A stretch of 64,000 bases of DNA from positions 32,750,962 to 32,814,961 of the forward strand of contig NC_091929.1 of NCBI RefSeq assembly GCF_041260155.1. Reading direction: 5' to 3'. Position 1 is the stretch's first letter, and each line of letters starts with the position of its first letter. This DNA is from Ptychodera flava (lineage: Eukaryota; Hemichordata; Enteropneusta; Ptychoderidae). The notes under the pieces are model-generated. The model made no database searches. It saw only the letters and a program-made list of their open reading frames with translations, and had not been told where the DNA came from. A program made the translations under genes and the position numbers. This document shows, one piece after another, positions 1-12,359 of the stretch.

Positions 1-257
1 TTTGAATTATTGATGTAGGTATCTGCAGCCTAAGATCTCACACTTGACAACTTGGCAACCTATTCATGGGAAAAAACCTACAATGTCATCTCGGTGGAAA
101 TATCTCACATCGCGTATTCCACGATACGTGTGGCACATGGCGTATTCCAGGATACGCCAAGTGCTACCGTAAAAATCAAACTTTAACTTCATGAAGTGGT
201 ATTGCTGTTTACTGCTTAGACAAAATTGCAATAAATCATGACCTACGGAAAGATCCC
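1..257. other. No gene seen
   Basis: AT-rich stretch. A short direct repeat built on cgtattcc/gatacg occurs at about 113-155. No coding or RNA signal was recognised. Confidence 0.5.
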
Positions 258-2000
258 ATGGACCTCCAACTAAGGTTGATTACAGTAACTCTGCAATCCC
301 TGAAGCTAGGCAGCCACAACATAGAAACTAAAGAATGCCACCAGTCATTACAGTTCGCCAATTATCTACACTCTGAACAATGCAAAATAACGGACTTAAT
401 CCCGGACCTTGTTTTGAGAGATTTACCTGCTTCGTGTACTGTTTTTGTCCATGGAGGCACGCCTGATGGCAATAATTTGGTTCTAACTCTCGATGTCCCA
501 GCATTTAGAGACAAGCCTTATAAAAGAAAGGCATGGACAACCGACTAACAAGCCAACTGATAGGAAATGAGAGTCTTTATTACTCTATAGTCTGGTCACA
601 GTTTTTTTCTCGAGAATGATCCAGACAAGACATGTGTCATTGTCACCAAGACAAGGCAATTATCAAAATGATAGTTTAAAAAGACATATTCAATGACAGG
701 AAACGCCAAACTTTTCATCACTCATAAAAAATACGCTGCTGCTTACAAGGATAAGTTCGCTACTGTACAGCGTTTGCAGAGAAAGACGCTAAATGATCTA
801 GAACATCAAAATTAAAGAAGAATTTGCAACAATAGCCTTAAGAAGTAAGAAGTGTTGAAGAGCTGTCGATTCTTTTGCTGACAGAGTTGCTTAAAGTGAT
901 ATCTCAGTCATCTTCTATGATAATTTTGCCAACATTATAGCTGAGGAAAAAAGATTAATTGTCGGGCGAGATTTCGACAAAAAGAAATTCCATCTACCAG
1001 ATGCAGATGCTGCTGCCGTACATCTTTACCAGTCAACAATTCTCTTAAATTGCAACATTATCATAACATTTGGATCATTCAAAGCATATTGAAACCGCTA
1101 AAACCTAGCAAATAAGTGTAAATACGAAATTCCTGCCTGAGTTCTCAAGACTGCAGTGTGGAACGTACAACTCCCCGGGTTGTCTCTTCCATCTGTTCCC
1201 CTCATGTTGAGTATTTCTAAGCCAATGGAAATACTTGGTTTCACACTTCTTCATTAGAAGAATCCACGAGCCGAGCCATCAACTTATTTGCCAATATTGC
1301 TGTTTAACATTGCCAGCACAGTCAATAAAATAGTGATCAATAAACAAGAACAATGCTCCACGTTTCAAAGCGATATGATGTCCAGCAAATGGCTTGGTTT
1401 CAGACCAGGTCACAGCACAGAAAGCCTACTAAATCTTCTGTCCTAAATATGGAATGAGATAGTGAACAAATGAGAAGAGGTAGGTACTATAGCTCTGGAT
1501 ATTAATAGGATTTGAAAATGGACTCCAAGCCAGTTCAGGTCCAACAGTGTGTTTTTAAAGCTGTTCAGATGGAGGAAATCACAACAAGCATGGCCTCAGG
1601 GCGAAGCTACAGTATATGAAGCACACGTATGCATTGTGCTTAAATATACATCTCTTTGTTAGATGATTTCTTCACCAACTACAGTAAGATAATTTGATAA
1701 CATCTGGAAGAAGGCACTTATAAGATCTTAGATGCTGATTGCATTGCCAGGCCTCAATTTTCATGAATCCAAGTCCGACGCACATTGCTGATGATCAGTT
1801 CATGTTTTCTCCTCACTGTATAGTTTATATATGGCTTGCGACTCAAATCCAGTACATCCATGCTATACATACCGCATGCTAAAGCTCCCTCCCTTGATAT
1901 GAGCGTCATCCACACTGTTTTCAGGATATGAAGTAATGTTCTTGATTATTTTATTGACGTGTGTGACACTAGACTCCAAACCTACATGAGCCCAAGAAAT
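258..2000 (+). mobile_element. Decayed LINE (non-LTR retrotransposon), endonuclease end and reverse transcriptase
   Basis: This is an old LINE broken by many stops and shifts. The 96-codon ORF at 258-548 reads like the end of an apurinic endonuclease domain: a (D)LVL block, then TLDVPAFRDKPYKRKAW, a phrase typical of the endonuclease/RT linker. Between about 1110 and 1160 a DEIPAxVLKTAV-like block appears (read as YEIPA*VLKTAV). From about 1264 the RT reads PRAEPSTYLPILLFNI, followed by GFRPGHSTESLL (1396-1431) and VGTIALDINR. These match conserved RT blocks 1-3 of Jockey/CR1/Rex-type LINEs. A weaker IADDQFMFS at about 1785 may be the decayed catalytic YADD block. The limits are approximate and no target duplication was found. 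Confidence 0.65.
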
Positions 2001-2748
2001 AACTTCCTCCTTAAAGGACCGTAACTGATGGTTTTACAAATTACTCATTTGAACTGCAGTGAGCCATTGGATTGATCAAAATAGAACATCACCACAAGAC
2101 TAACATCCACGGCTGTTCCCTTTCACCCACTACCAAAGTTCTGATCCATTGCCTGGAATAACAGACAGATTTTTTTTTGTACCAGGTTTGGGTGTCTAAT
2201 GTTAGAATTAAATCATCTAAAGATATATTAGTATTGTGGATCCTAGCAGAAAATGTAATATACAAACGTTCATCTTTGAGCGTCTGTTCTAAGAATATTT
2301 TAGCCTCGAGACGCCAATACATGATCATTATGACTTTTTCTATATTCCAACGGCCATGACTGTTTTAATAATATCTTTTATACGGGCTATATAACTTTGG
2401 TTTGGTTATTTAAATCAATCGCATGATATTTGGCAGACTGATGAAGGGGTCCTGGTTTGTTTGTGTATAGGATGTACTGTGCAGTTAAAATCAATACTAT
2501 AGTAAAAAGACTTACTGAGCATTGCTTCTATCTATATATGTGACTGCTACGCAGAGTGAGACGCTCGTAGCTAAGAGATGATCATATGGCTTCATGGAAG
2601 TATAGGCCTATGCACTTTCTAAGTATACCCACCCAAGTTATGATATGCTTTATGCCATAACTTGGATGAGCCATTTCCTAGTTGTAATTTACTATACTAT
2701 ACTATAACAGAATATAATACGCCAAACGAAAAGTGAATTACTCCAAAT
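2001..2748. other. No gene seen
   Basis: Two overlapping opposite-strand ORFs of 60-79 codons near 2089-2359 show no recognisable domain. They may be the eroded 3' end of the preceding LINE. Nothing else was recognised. Confidence 0.4.
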
Positions 2749-3303
2749 AGCTTCGTGCTTTTCCGATTACTATATGTGTGTACTGTGTCTGTGTGTTGTC
2801 TGCTCCACGCAAACTGTGTTGCTCGGTCGCGCACAGAATTGTAACATCTAAGTCGGTTACTGTGACCAACTCTTTTGGGTTGGAAGCGGTGGCCGACTGG
2901 TTTTGTGTGAGGCCTAGCAGCTAGGCGATGTTGCCGTGAGTGTGTGGGGGTTCGAATCCCGTTTGGGTTATGGTAAAAATTTATGTTTCTTTAACCTGAG
3001 TGGACAGTTCTGCTGGTGGATATTTACTTGTCCCCGAGTCTGTCTAATAGCTCAGTAAAAAGCTTCGTGCTTTTCCGATTACTATATGTGTGTACTGTGT
3101 CTGTGTGTCGTCTGCTCCACGCAAACTGTGTTGCTCGGTCGCGCACAGAATTGTAACATCTAAGTCGGTTACTGTGACCAACTCTTTTGGGTTAGAAGCG
3201 GTGGCCGACTGGTTTTGTGTGAGGCCTAGCAGCTAGGCGATGTTGCTGTGTGTGTGTGGGATGGGGTTACGAATCCCGTTTGGGTTATAGTAAAAATTTA
3301 TGT
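2749..3303 (+). repeat. tRNA-headed SINE-like repeat, two direct copies
   Basis: Two nearly identical units start at about 2749 and 3059, each beginning gcttcgtgcttttccgatta. Each contains a tRNA-like stretch: an A-box-like tggccgactggtt and a B-box-like ggttcgaatccc (2949-2960), which in the second copy is ggttacgaatccc. The arrangement recalls a Leu/Ser-type tRNA. The copies differ at few positions, so the duplication is fairly recent. The piece between them (about 2970-3058) carries a ctgctggtgga...gtccccgag motif that recurs in diverged form at 4157-4192. Confidence 0.6.
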
Positions 3304-3404
3304 TCCCTCTGTAACTACCGACCAAGGAATAAACATAGTGACATCATGTGATCACAGCCTTAGCTACCTTCACATAATAGGTATACATCTTTGCCTATTT
3401 ACAG

Positions 3405-6400
3405 GAATCTGAGCATTCAGCATCCTGCTCAACTATCAATACAAACCCCCTTCTGGTTGTGCATAACGATCAAACCAAAACATTGATCACCAAGATGTAT
3501 GGGAGTACGAACCACGAAATCTTAGCTTCTGTAATACAATACCCCTTGGGTTTGGGGAGTTTGGCGAAGTCAGACGGGCTGATGCTGTCGATATTGCAGG
3601 GAAAAGAGGCATAACCAAGGTTGCTGTCAAATATCTAAAAGGTACAACATAAAATGTCCAGTTACTTCAAAATCAGTCAATACTGCCCCGAAGTATCAAT
3701 ATCTTCATCTTTTATTATGAGAGATTAGCAGATTTGGATTGCAAGTGCCTGTTTCTGTGCATAGTAAAATTAGAAACTAATAGTTGTAATTTTTCAATAT
3801 TTCTTTACCTATGACATGTGTATTAATCGCGGCATTAAGTCGTTGTCATAAACAAACATCATAACACCTGTTTCCAGCTTCACAAAGAAGTCTAAATGTC
3901 ACCTTTTGTTGGGTAGTTTGTGAAATTTAGTCGCATGTAATGCACTATTCTCGCTTGAAATCAGAATGTCATATTAGGTATGTAATGCATTACTGGCCAT
4001 GTACAGGTCATGTGCATTTGTGTACTACTTACTTTGAAATGATGAACATATAATAAGTTATAAATGTAATGCATGTTGTTGCATTGTTCGGAGGAGCAGT
4101 TTAAAGTACGTTGTGAGTTCGAACCCTATTGACAACAATGTATTTCCTACCCTGGGCTGATAGCTCTGCTGGTGGACAGAATTGTCCTCGAGGTTTTTTT
4201 CACCCAGTTTAAGCGATGTATTCATTACTTCGAGAAAGCTTGTGTGCGGTATGAGATAGAGAGTATGTGAGCGTGAGTGGTTCACGTTACGAACTCTACA
4301 GCGTGTGGAGGGGTCGCAGTCTGAAAAATTGTAACAACTATAAGAATGGAGAGTTTTACGAGTGATTTTGTCTGTGGCTTTTCCGCTTGGTCACAGGGTG
4401 CCGTATGTTGTGAGTTCGAACCCTATTGAAAACACTGTTTTAACCACATTCTTCCTATAGGGAGTGCGACTTGTGAAGACCAGATAGACTTTCAACGTGA
4501 GCTGTGTATAATGAAATTACTTGGATCATCAAATCCAAACATTATTTCACTTTTGGGATGTTGCTCAAAATCAGGTATGTACCAAGTAAATTAGAGATAT
4601 TATTTGAGTTCCTGTATGTTCATGTTGTTCAAATCAAATGTGAACATATATTGTCGTATTTAAACTTTAAATGACCTGTTTGAAGTACAAACCTTTTTAC
4701 TATGTCGTACCATCTTACACGTTCGGGAGAGTTTGGCTTGGCTTGGTTCGGGTGGGTTGACCTCAACCAATAGCGGAAACAACCATAGTTTCTTGAAGTG
4801 CTGGCATTTAAATTATTTACTAATTTGCATATCAATGAAATATATCACGCTGTCATATCGCATTTACAGAAGAGACATCATCTGTGTCAGTGAAGTATAG
4901 CTTATATGCAGAGTATTTATCAAATGTAAGTTTAATGAGGCCTGGCATATTTTCTATATGGCGATACATCTGGTTACTCTTTCGACAGACTGCACCTGCA
5001 TCATAATGGAATTAGCCCAATACGGTTGTCTGAAGGATTATCTCACAAAGAACAGATCAAATTCATCTTATCAAAACCTGCATGCAAACAGTCGAAATAT
5101 CAGTCCCTTTGAACTTCTGCAATTTGCATGGCAAATAGCATGTGGTATGAGTTTTTTGGAGTCACGAAAGGTAGGGCAGTTTTATCTAAGAATTGATTTT
5201 CTTTCTTTGTTGACAGATTCACTGATAGTAGTCTTTATTGTAACTTCAAATTAAAACTGTATACAAACGCTTTTGACCTGATAAGTTCCAGAACACGTTT
5301 TATTCATATAATGATAAAAGGTGTCGGGTTCAGAACGAGTTTTATAACATAGACGATTACGCCTAAAGACAATGTTTTTCAAACCTGTAGGCCCAGTGCG
5401 TCGAGACCTTTAATTTCAGTCGTATTTCCATTCTTTGTGATATCACAGTAATTCCTTATTCGCACAGTATGTCTTCAAACTCTAGTGGCCATATTGGTGT
5501 GTAACTTATATCTACCACGTGAAATAAGTTCATGAAGATATGATACAGTAACATCAAAAACTCAATCACCAATAGAAAACAAAGTCTAAACATGATCTTC
5601 AAAATAAATACTGCCTACTGAATGCAAAACGTACTACATGTACAGTAATTTTTGAAACTGCAGTTATCAAAAACCAAAAAAACATTGCCTCAAAATTCGC
5701 TTTACCTTTTTTCATTGCCTTTTTAGTGTATACACCGTGACCTAGCAACAAGAAATGTTCTTCTGGGTGAAAACAAGACTTGCAAAATTTCGGACTTTGG
5801 CTTTGCTCGTTTTGTTCCTAATGTTTACGTAGGCAATAGACAGAAACAGGTGAGCTTGTTTAACCTACATATTTGTCAAGATTGAATCAATGTGTATGAA
5901 AATTTCCAGTGTCGCTGGGTAAACTGTAGGCCTACAGTCAGTGGAACAATTTTACAAATATGATGTATAATATGACATAAAATTTACAGATCAAGTTACC
6001 GATTCGTTGGATGGCTCTCGAGTCACTTTGCCATTCAATATACACAACGAAAAGTGATGTATGGTCTTATGGTATAACATTATGGGAAATTATCACACTT
6101 GGTGAGCTGCAATTCTATATTCCTTGAATATCCCTGACGTATGTCAATTTTGAACAAAATTTATTAGACAGCAATTTTCTACTAATTATCAAAACCTGCC
6201 AAAGAACGGACAATGTAATGTGCCACTCCATTACATTATTGCTGACACATCAAAGGAAACGGTTGTGTTCACTAATCCTTGTTGTTAGATGGTTGTCATA
6301 CGTACATTTACCTTTTGAAACACCATGTTAAGGACGCCAGTAAGCCCAGTTTGATGTGTGTACACAATGACTTAAAATATCCTCTTTTCTTAATATTATA

Positions 6401-7531
6401 AGAAAATTGGTGTTCCAATGTCAATAGTTTTATCAAGTGGCAATAAAATATAGTAGCAGTATTTGCGTTTTTAACAAATGTTTTAACAGCCTTTGACAAA
6501 ATCCTATAACCAAAGAAACGCAATGGTCGATAATTCAATCAGTGTAAAAACATTTGTTACAAAACTTAGTTTCAATAATAACAATCTTACATCAAAATTC
6601 GATCTAATATATGAAGAAAGACAGCCTAGTAAAAACAAACCGTTTTGAATAAATGTTTGAATGGCAAATACCAACTTCACTCGCCTGTCTTTAGGTTCAA
6701 CACCGTATGGTCATTGGCAAGCATCTGACGTGCTGAAGATGCTAAAGCGAGGATACAGAAAACCAAAACCGAAGCATTGCAGTGAACACGTGTATGTATC
6801 GTTTATGTCTGCGTGTGGCAAAGTGTCGTCAAGTTAATAATTTTTAAATTACCACTAAGTGACCGGATTTAAATGTTGACTTTAACAAAAATATAGGCAT
6901 CTTAATTAACGCGTATTTGTGCTCTTCTTAGGATATTTGCTGAAAAATCATGAAATATCTATAATAGAACCTAAGTACTTGACGCTTGAATATCTTGTGT
7001 GATACATCGCAAAGTCAAATTTGCTATATTAAATATACAATTGTTTTCATTGTCTTTGACATCATAGATATGGTATTATGTTGACTTGTTGGGACTCTAA
7101 TCCTCATCAAAGACCCTCCTTCTCAAACCTGTGTTTAATCGTCGGTAAAATGGCAAATGACAGAGTGAAAGTAAGTGATCAGAATAATGTAGTTACGTCA
7201 ATGATGTCTGGTGGTTCCCTGCTTTTATGAAGTTTGCCTGTTATATATAGCAAAAAACTCTAGCAACTTCAACTTTAATCAGGTCGAACAGCTTTTCTAC
7301 AGAAAATGAGGACAAGTTTTGGAGCGATGTTAATTTAGAAAAAAGGCACTTGATCAAATCATAATTTCATCCTCTACCGTTGATCTCGAATGGGTTTTGC
7401 ACATTCAGACATGACCCTGGAACTTCTCCCTGTTGATTTCCCAACAGGACTACCTTTTGCTGCAAGAGTTTGAAGATCATTTGTACGTCAATTTGACTTC
7501 GGCCGGACAACATCTCTTAGAAAAACTCTGA
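3405..7531 (+). CDS. Receptor-type tyrosine kinase, intracellular part (8 exons)
   Basis: A tyrosine kinase domain is spread over exons 3405-3641 (kinase frame from about 3495), 4461-4574, 4989-5170, 5727-5849, 5990-6101, 6695-6791, 7068-7170 and 7448-7531. All introns are GT-AG and the phases match. Visible motifs are the glycine loop LGFGEFGEV, the lysine in VAVKYLK, the helix-C glutamate in FQRELCIMK, the catalytic loop [13 protein letters not shown], and WMALES followed by [17 protein letters not shown] and WMALES mark it as a tyrosine rather than serine kinase. The juxtamembrane [10 protein letters not shown] resembles FGFR-like receptors. The protein ends soon after the C-lobe with LLEKL and TGA at 7529-7531. 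The first exon is odd: the frame open from 3405 is not the kinase frame, which has a TAA at 3464-3466. Either the exon starts near 3495 or there is a one-base shift. No transmembrane or ectodomain exon is visible upstream, so the gene is partial here. Confidence 0.85.
4060..4440 (+). repeat. Second locus of the SINE-like repeat, inside the kinase gene
   Basis: It lies in the first visible intron of the kinase gene. Two B-box-like segments, gagttcgaaccctattga, start at 4115 and 4412, about 297 bases apart, close to the spacing at 2749-3303. Between them are diverged versions of the same intervening motifs (ctgctggtgga, attgtaaca). The two loci therefore look like one family in a paired arrangement. 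Confidence 0.5.
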
Positions 7532-8963
7532 ATATACATCGACATTTATAATAATTTCTAGAATGAAGATAAATATCACTGCTAATGGCGTGTTTTGCTC
7601 TCATATTATGACATAAATTCATCAAATGGCAGTGATCGCACTACGTGATCATACCTTTGATCCGCCACATTATCTGTAACCTGGATTGTAGCTTTATGAT
7701 CTCATAAATTCTTTATTCAAATCTTAGAGTGTGCATGCCTTTAATTTAACGAACCATGTCGCTTTCTAAGACATAAATTATGCCATTTACATCGCTTGAT
7801 AAGTACGTTATATTGACTAGAGTCCTAACAAGTCGTATAGGTGGTTACAAATATATACCGGCGGGGCAGCTACAGATAGGAAAAGTTGAGAAGCGAGTGA
7901 TCTTTTCTTCAATACACTCGAAAATATAATGTTTTCTAGTAACTGATAGCGACTTCCTCTAACTTAAAATCTCAGTGTAGATTTCAATGAGCGTTTGACA
8001 TTGTCTGTGATTACAATTTCCTGCGCTTATGGTTGATTTTGACCACATGTTATGGTATACAATGAAGGTTTGGTAGTATTTATTTGTATTTTATACGCTT
8101 GTACGTATTTTCTTTATAGTCTTCATTACACAATACTTATACAATGAATTGTGGTGTCTCTAATAAATTCTAGAAAAAGTGTTTCCATTCCTCCTATCTA
8201 ATGTCGAGTGTGTTGCCTGTCTCTGTATTTTCAAGGTCGTTGTATATTTTATCTTTTTATAGAAATTTCACCATATTTAAAATCGTGTCTGTGTAGTTCT
8301 ATAAAATATGTCATCGTGAGTCGTATACTTTTTAAGTGCGTTAGGGACATAGACACAGAGAGATAGAGACAAAATAGACGAATAACCTCTGTAAACTTCG
8401 TAATGGGTTTAACAACAAATAAAAACGTAAACAATAAATGATGCTGTCACTCAAAGATTAAATATCTGCAAATATCTTTATTTTTTGAGAGACTGCAGAG
8501 CACAATATTCACAAGTCTGTTTGATTTGTACCAATGATGGTTAGTTTTCTTACAATTTTCTCGGCTCGCTACATAAACAGTAACAAAAACGTATGAAATT
8601 GTTAAATAATATTCAGTAAAATCTCCTATAAATTACCATTAAAGTCACATTCTTCAGGTACTACAAATACAATACTTTGGGAAGTAAGTTATCATGACAA
8701 ACTGAAAGGGCCATTCTTTGAGTAAAGCTAGCATGTAAATTTCTGTCATCGATACCACATGAGAAAATTCTATATCCTTTTGCCGTACTACATTCCACTA
8801 AGGTATTAGGCTATATATAGCTGAAGATGCTGGAAATATATCCTGATTTATTACAATTCGTACCACTGAGATGACTAGTTTCAAAATTCTGAAAAACATT
8901 TGTGAGCACATAATTCTTCTTTTTCTCCATTTATTGAAATTTTTAATGATTTAGAAAATATGG
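7532..8963. other. Downstream of kinase gene, no gene seen
   Basis: AT-rich sequence that probably holds the kinase 3' UTR. An aataaa-type signal (taataaatt) lies near 8161. No domain, RNA gene or repeat was recognised. Confidence 0.4.
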
Positions 8964-8973
8964 TTGATTGAGA

Positions 8974-9019
8974 ATGTATGTGTATGTATGTATGTATGTA
9001 TGTATGTGTTTGTTATATA

Positions 9020-9075
<56 letters not shown>

Positions 9076-9080
9076 TAATA

Positions 9081-9152
<72 letters not shown>
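8974..9152. repeat. (TATG)n then (TA)n microsatellite
   Basis: A short tatg run (8974-9009) is followed by almost pure ta dinucleotides with a few breaks up to 9152. ORFs across it, rich in Tyr/Ile, are artefacts. Confidence 0.95.
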
Positions 9153-9155
<3 letters not shown>

Positions 9156-10631
9156 ACAATATGTATTTTCGTGCAGTGGACTTTTATGAACAAATATTGT
9201 CACAGCAGTGGCGAAATGAAAAAATCGAAAGCCGCCCTTTCTTTCAAGATTTTCCAAAATTATTATAGGCAATTGTTGATATCATTAGCAATTTAGTGAT
9301 AGCCTGAAGACAGTGTCTGACCAACACTGTTGCAGAGCTAGGAAGAAACTGATTATAGCAATTTAAGTCACAGAAATAGTATATTGATGAACTTATAATC
9401 TTATATACTGTTCTCACATGACAATTTTTCCCCGTACAGATTCAGATGAGATGGGCAAATCGGCCATACGCACCACGTCTCTTAAAATTCATGAGTTTAC
9501 TTTTCTTGTTTAGTCACCCACGTATATCGATTGGAAATTTGGGAATGGTTATTGCATCAGAATGACAACCCCCTAAACGTGGGCAGTGAATTAAGATTAC
9601 TCTTAACAAGACCGTTGCGATTCCGAATAAAGCAAGTCAAATTTCCAAACAAATAAAACACCAGCGTTCATAAAACAGGGAAAGCTATGCAGACCTAGAA
9701 AAGCCGTTGGTAACAACATTCGAAACACGTAAGTATGTAATGACCAAGATATTCCAAAAGGCTGCTTGCGGCATAGCATGGATATATTGGCCCCACTCCT
9801 GGCTCCATGAACGTAGCGAGCTACCAGCCATGGAGGTAGAAGAGAAGAGTGTTACCTCTTTGGACTAACGAACACGTGACCGAAAATATAAAACCAAGGG
9901 GGTTACTACCAGTAGTTTTTACGGTCACGGTATCAACCGATGCGCGATGGTCAGCTATCAACCCTACGGCCGGTATGAGTCCAGAGTGCTCGGCTATGAC
10001 TACGCCGTAGCCGTATTAAAGACCAACCACTCCGAGCGGACTAGCACGTGTGTAGACGCCAGAGTAGTAGCTGAGGCCCATCTTTTATTGTATATGTAGT
10101 CTTTGGCACTGGCAAAATTTGCAGCCATCTCAGTCAGTGTACGGTACCGTGAGATGTGTTCGTCCACTATGTTTCCCTCCATTGTGGTGGAGGGTAATGT
10201 AGTGAATGGATCACACAGTATAATTTGTACCTGACGATACTAACCCATTTCAAAGGGTTGATCAAAATGGCCAAACAGTTGATTTTGACCAAGCAGGTTC
10301 AAGAACCTCGGGAAAGGTGCTAAAAGTGTTAACGAGATAAACATTGAGAACAGTAGAATAAAAAGAGGTTGACCGGTTCGACCTGTTCAGTTTTTGTGTG
10401 GGGATAGGTGAATAATTACCATTGGAATGTTACAGAAATGAAACCGAAACTAAGTTTTGCACACGGGTGTTTAGATCATATCAGCTGACCGATCTGTTTA
10501 TCGACCGTCTAGAATATTTATGATTAGTTGAAACTTGTTAAGCCAACTCTTCACAGCTGTTTGAATGGAGGATTGGTTATGAGATTTTTCTACTGAAAAT
10601 CAGCACAAAAGTCTGCCTTTTAGGTTTCGAG
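9153..10631. other. Intergenic, no gene recognised
   Basis: A less AT-rich patch at about 9780-10200 carries a 60-codon minus-strand ORF (10000-10182) without any known motif. It could be an undetected first exon, but nothing else supports that. Confidence 0.3.
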
Positions 10632-11258
10632 ATGCGAACAACAACATTATCACTGGTTGCCATCATTTATGGTGAGCTAATATAATTTACCAAAGCTATT
10701 CCGTAGATTTGTCTGTTTGTAACATTCTTAGAATAGTAAGGCTTGGAATGAAACATTATTCTAGGCGCAAATGACATCTGTAATCATGTTCGGGTTGTGT
10801 GCTGTCGCAATTTTGTTACCGGCAGGATAAACGACTGATCAATAAGTTCTAGTTGATTTACAAGTTCTCCGCAAATCGAAAAGGTGACAGTACAATATGA
10901 ACGTTTAGGGCATATTACAGTTATTACCGGAATAACATATGCAGTCTTCACCAAGGATGTTATTGTCGGAGAAAAGTTACATTGACTTGCAGACATAGTT
11001 GAAAAATTATATCAGACTTCGAACTTGAAGCCGTTCGATGGAGCAAAAAAGGATCAAAATCCTTCATTGGGCAACGCTTTTGTTCAGGAAATAGTTTTTC
11101 TTTCAGAGAGATCGCTTCCGTATCAAACATATACCTGCATTGAGATTTCGTAATGTTACAATGACTGACAAAGGTACCTACTGTTGTACACTGGTGTTTA
11201 CAATGTCCTCTCAAGACCAATACCACTTTTACATGCAGCGTAAAGTTACAAGTCCACA
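10632..11258 (+). pseudogene. Signal-peptide exon and decayed Ig V-type exon
   Basis: The first exon (10632-10671) encodes MRTTTLSLVAIIY, a short hydrophobic leader ending in a phase-1 GTGAGC donor, as is usual for Ig-family leaders. After an acceptor (ctag, 10761-10764) comes an Ig-like exon that ends at a GTAAGT donor (11259). Recognisable pieces are DVIVGEK then TLTCRHS (first Cys), EAVRWSKKG (core Trp), and NVTMTDKGTYCCTLVF (the D.G.Y.C motif). They lie in three different frames with at least two internal stops, so this exon is no longer translatable as it stands. It is either a pseudogene or a dead exon of a gene whose other exons survive. The host gene family is not identified. Confidence 0.55.
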
Positions 11259-11581
11259 GTAAGTTTTGTATCTCTGTTTACAATTTCTTTTCATTATGGA
11301 ATTCTGTAGTTTTCGGTTATATACTGATTATCAGCTGTCTCTTGTGCACTATGATTATCTTTATGATGTAAGTAATAATTAACCCATTAATACGATTATA
11401 AACTGTAGTACAGATATATTTAGGTACATATTCAAGCAAACGGGCAAAAATGGATTTATATCACATGTTCGAATAAATCGCCTTCATCGGAGCTGAGGCT
11501 GTTTCCAATAATCAAAAAAAACATTAAGTGAATAAATTCAACAATTCGGTTTCTTTACGTGACTTAAAATGTCACTGTTAC

Positions 11582-12110
11582 GGTAGAACGCGCCTAAGGG
11601 ACAGATATTTGGACTCTCAAATTTCTTCAATTCTTTTCTGATCTACCACTTTGTCACAAGATGGTCAACCACTCTGTGGCAAAATTTGGCACGAATTTTC
11701 TGTAATAGCCTGCCAAACCTAAGAATGACTTCACTTTTGACCTCCTCTGTCTTTGCAAACGGCAGAGGGTACGGTTTTGATCGAACAGCATTTTACTTAC
11801 TGATGGTTGGTTTTCAGACAAGCTGGTCATCGAAATGCGGGATCATTTTAAAGCTCTTTGAGAAAGAAAAACTTCCTCGGTGTTAGTTTTTCGAAAATAC
11901 GAAACTAGTTTTTGCTCATACAGTTAGCATAGGGATGACGGCCATTTTGAATTTAAAAAAAAATCACAAAAAGTCGGGCAATTTGTTTCGCTAATTCGAA
12001 ACTTTGCAACTTGAGCCCCGATTCTTATTGTTGATTTAGAATGAGAACGTGTCATTTAGGAAAGTTTGAGCAAAAGTTCAAGTCTCTCACTTTCGAGGCG
12101 TATACTACCT
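11582..12110 (-). mobile_element. 350-bp TTAA MITE family, enlarged copy
   Basis: It begins ggtagaacgcgcctaaggga and ends tttcgaggcgtatactacct, the same inverted ends as the other copies of the family in this window. It is about 180 bp longer than the others because of unrelated sequence at about 11653-11837 between conserved blocks. The minus strand is taken as the family's reference orientation. Confidence 0.75.
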
Positions 12111-12359
12111 TTATAGTTTTCTGACATAAGAGTAAACTTTTCATCTTATCATTGATGTGGTTATCGATTCATTATATTGCCAAATTTTCAAAGTGATTAA
12201 CCAGCCCTCTTTGAACACTTTACATGCTCAGTTCAATCCAGCTTGACCAAACGTATTGTATTCGACGTTTGAACAGCATGTCGGTTTGGTGGATTTGTTT
12301 CCAAATGGTAATAGCTGAAATGCCATTGAATGTTAAACTTCAAATTACAGGAGACTAAC

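Noticed and set aside
2949-3277. tRNA genes at the B-box-like sites
   Set aside because: The sequences do not fold into a full cloverleaf with acceptor stem and lie in repeated units, so they are SINE heads.
8974-9010. CRISPR array among the regular repeats
   Set aside because: The periodic sequences are simple microsatellites without unique spacers, in a eukaryotic context.
8943-9272. Tyr/Ile-rich ORFs on both strands
   Set aside because: Translations of a (TA)n microsatellite.
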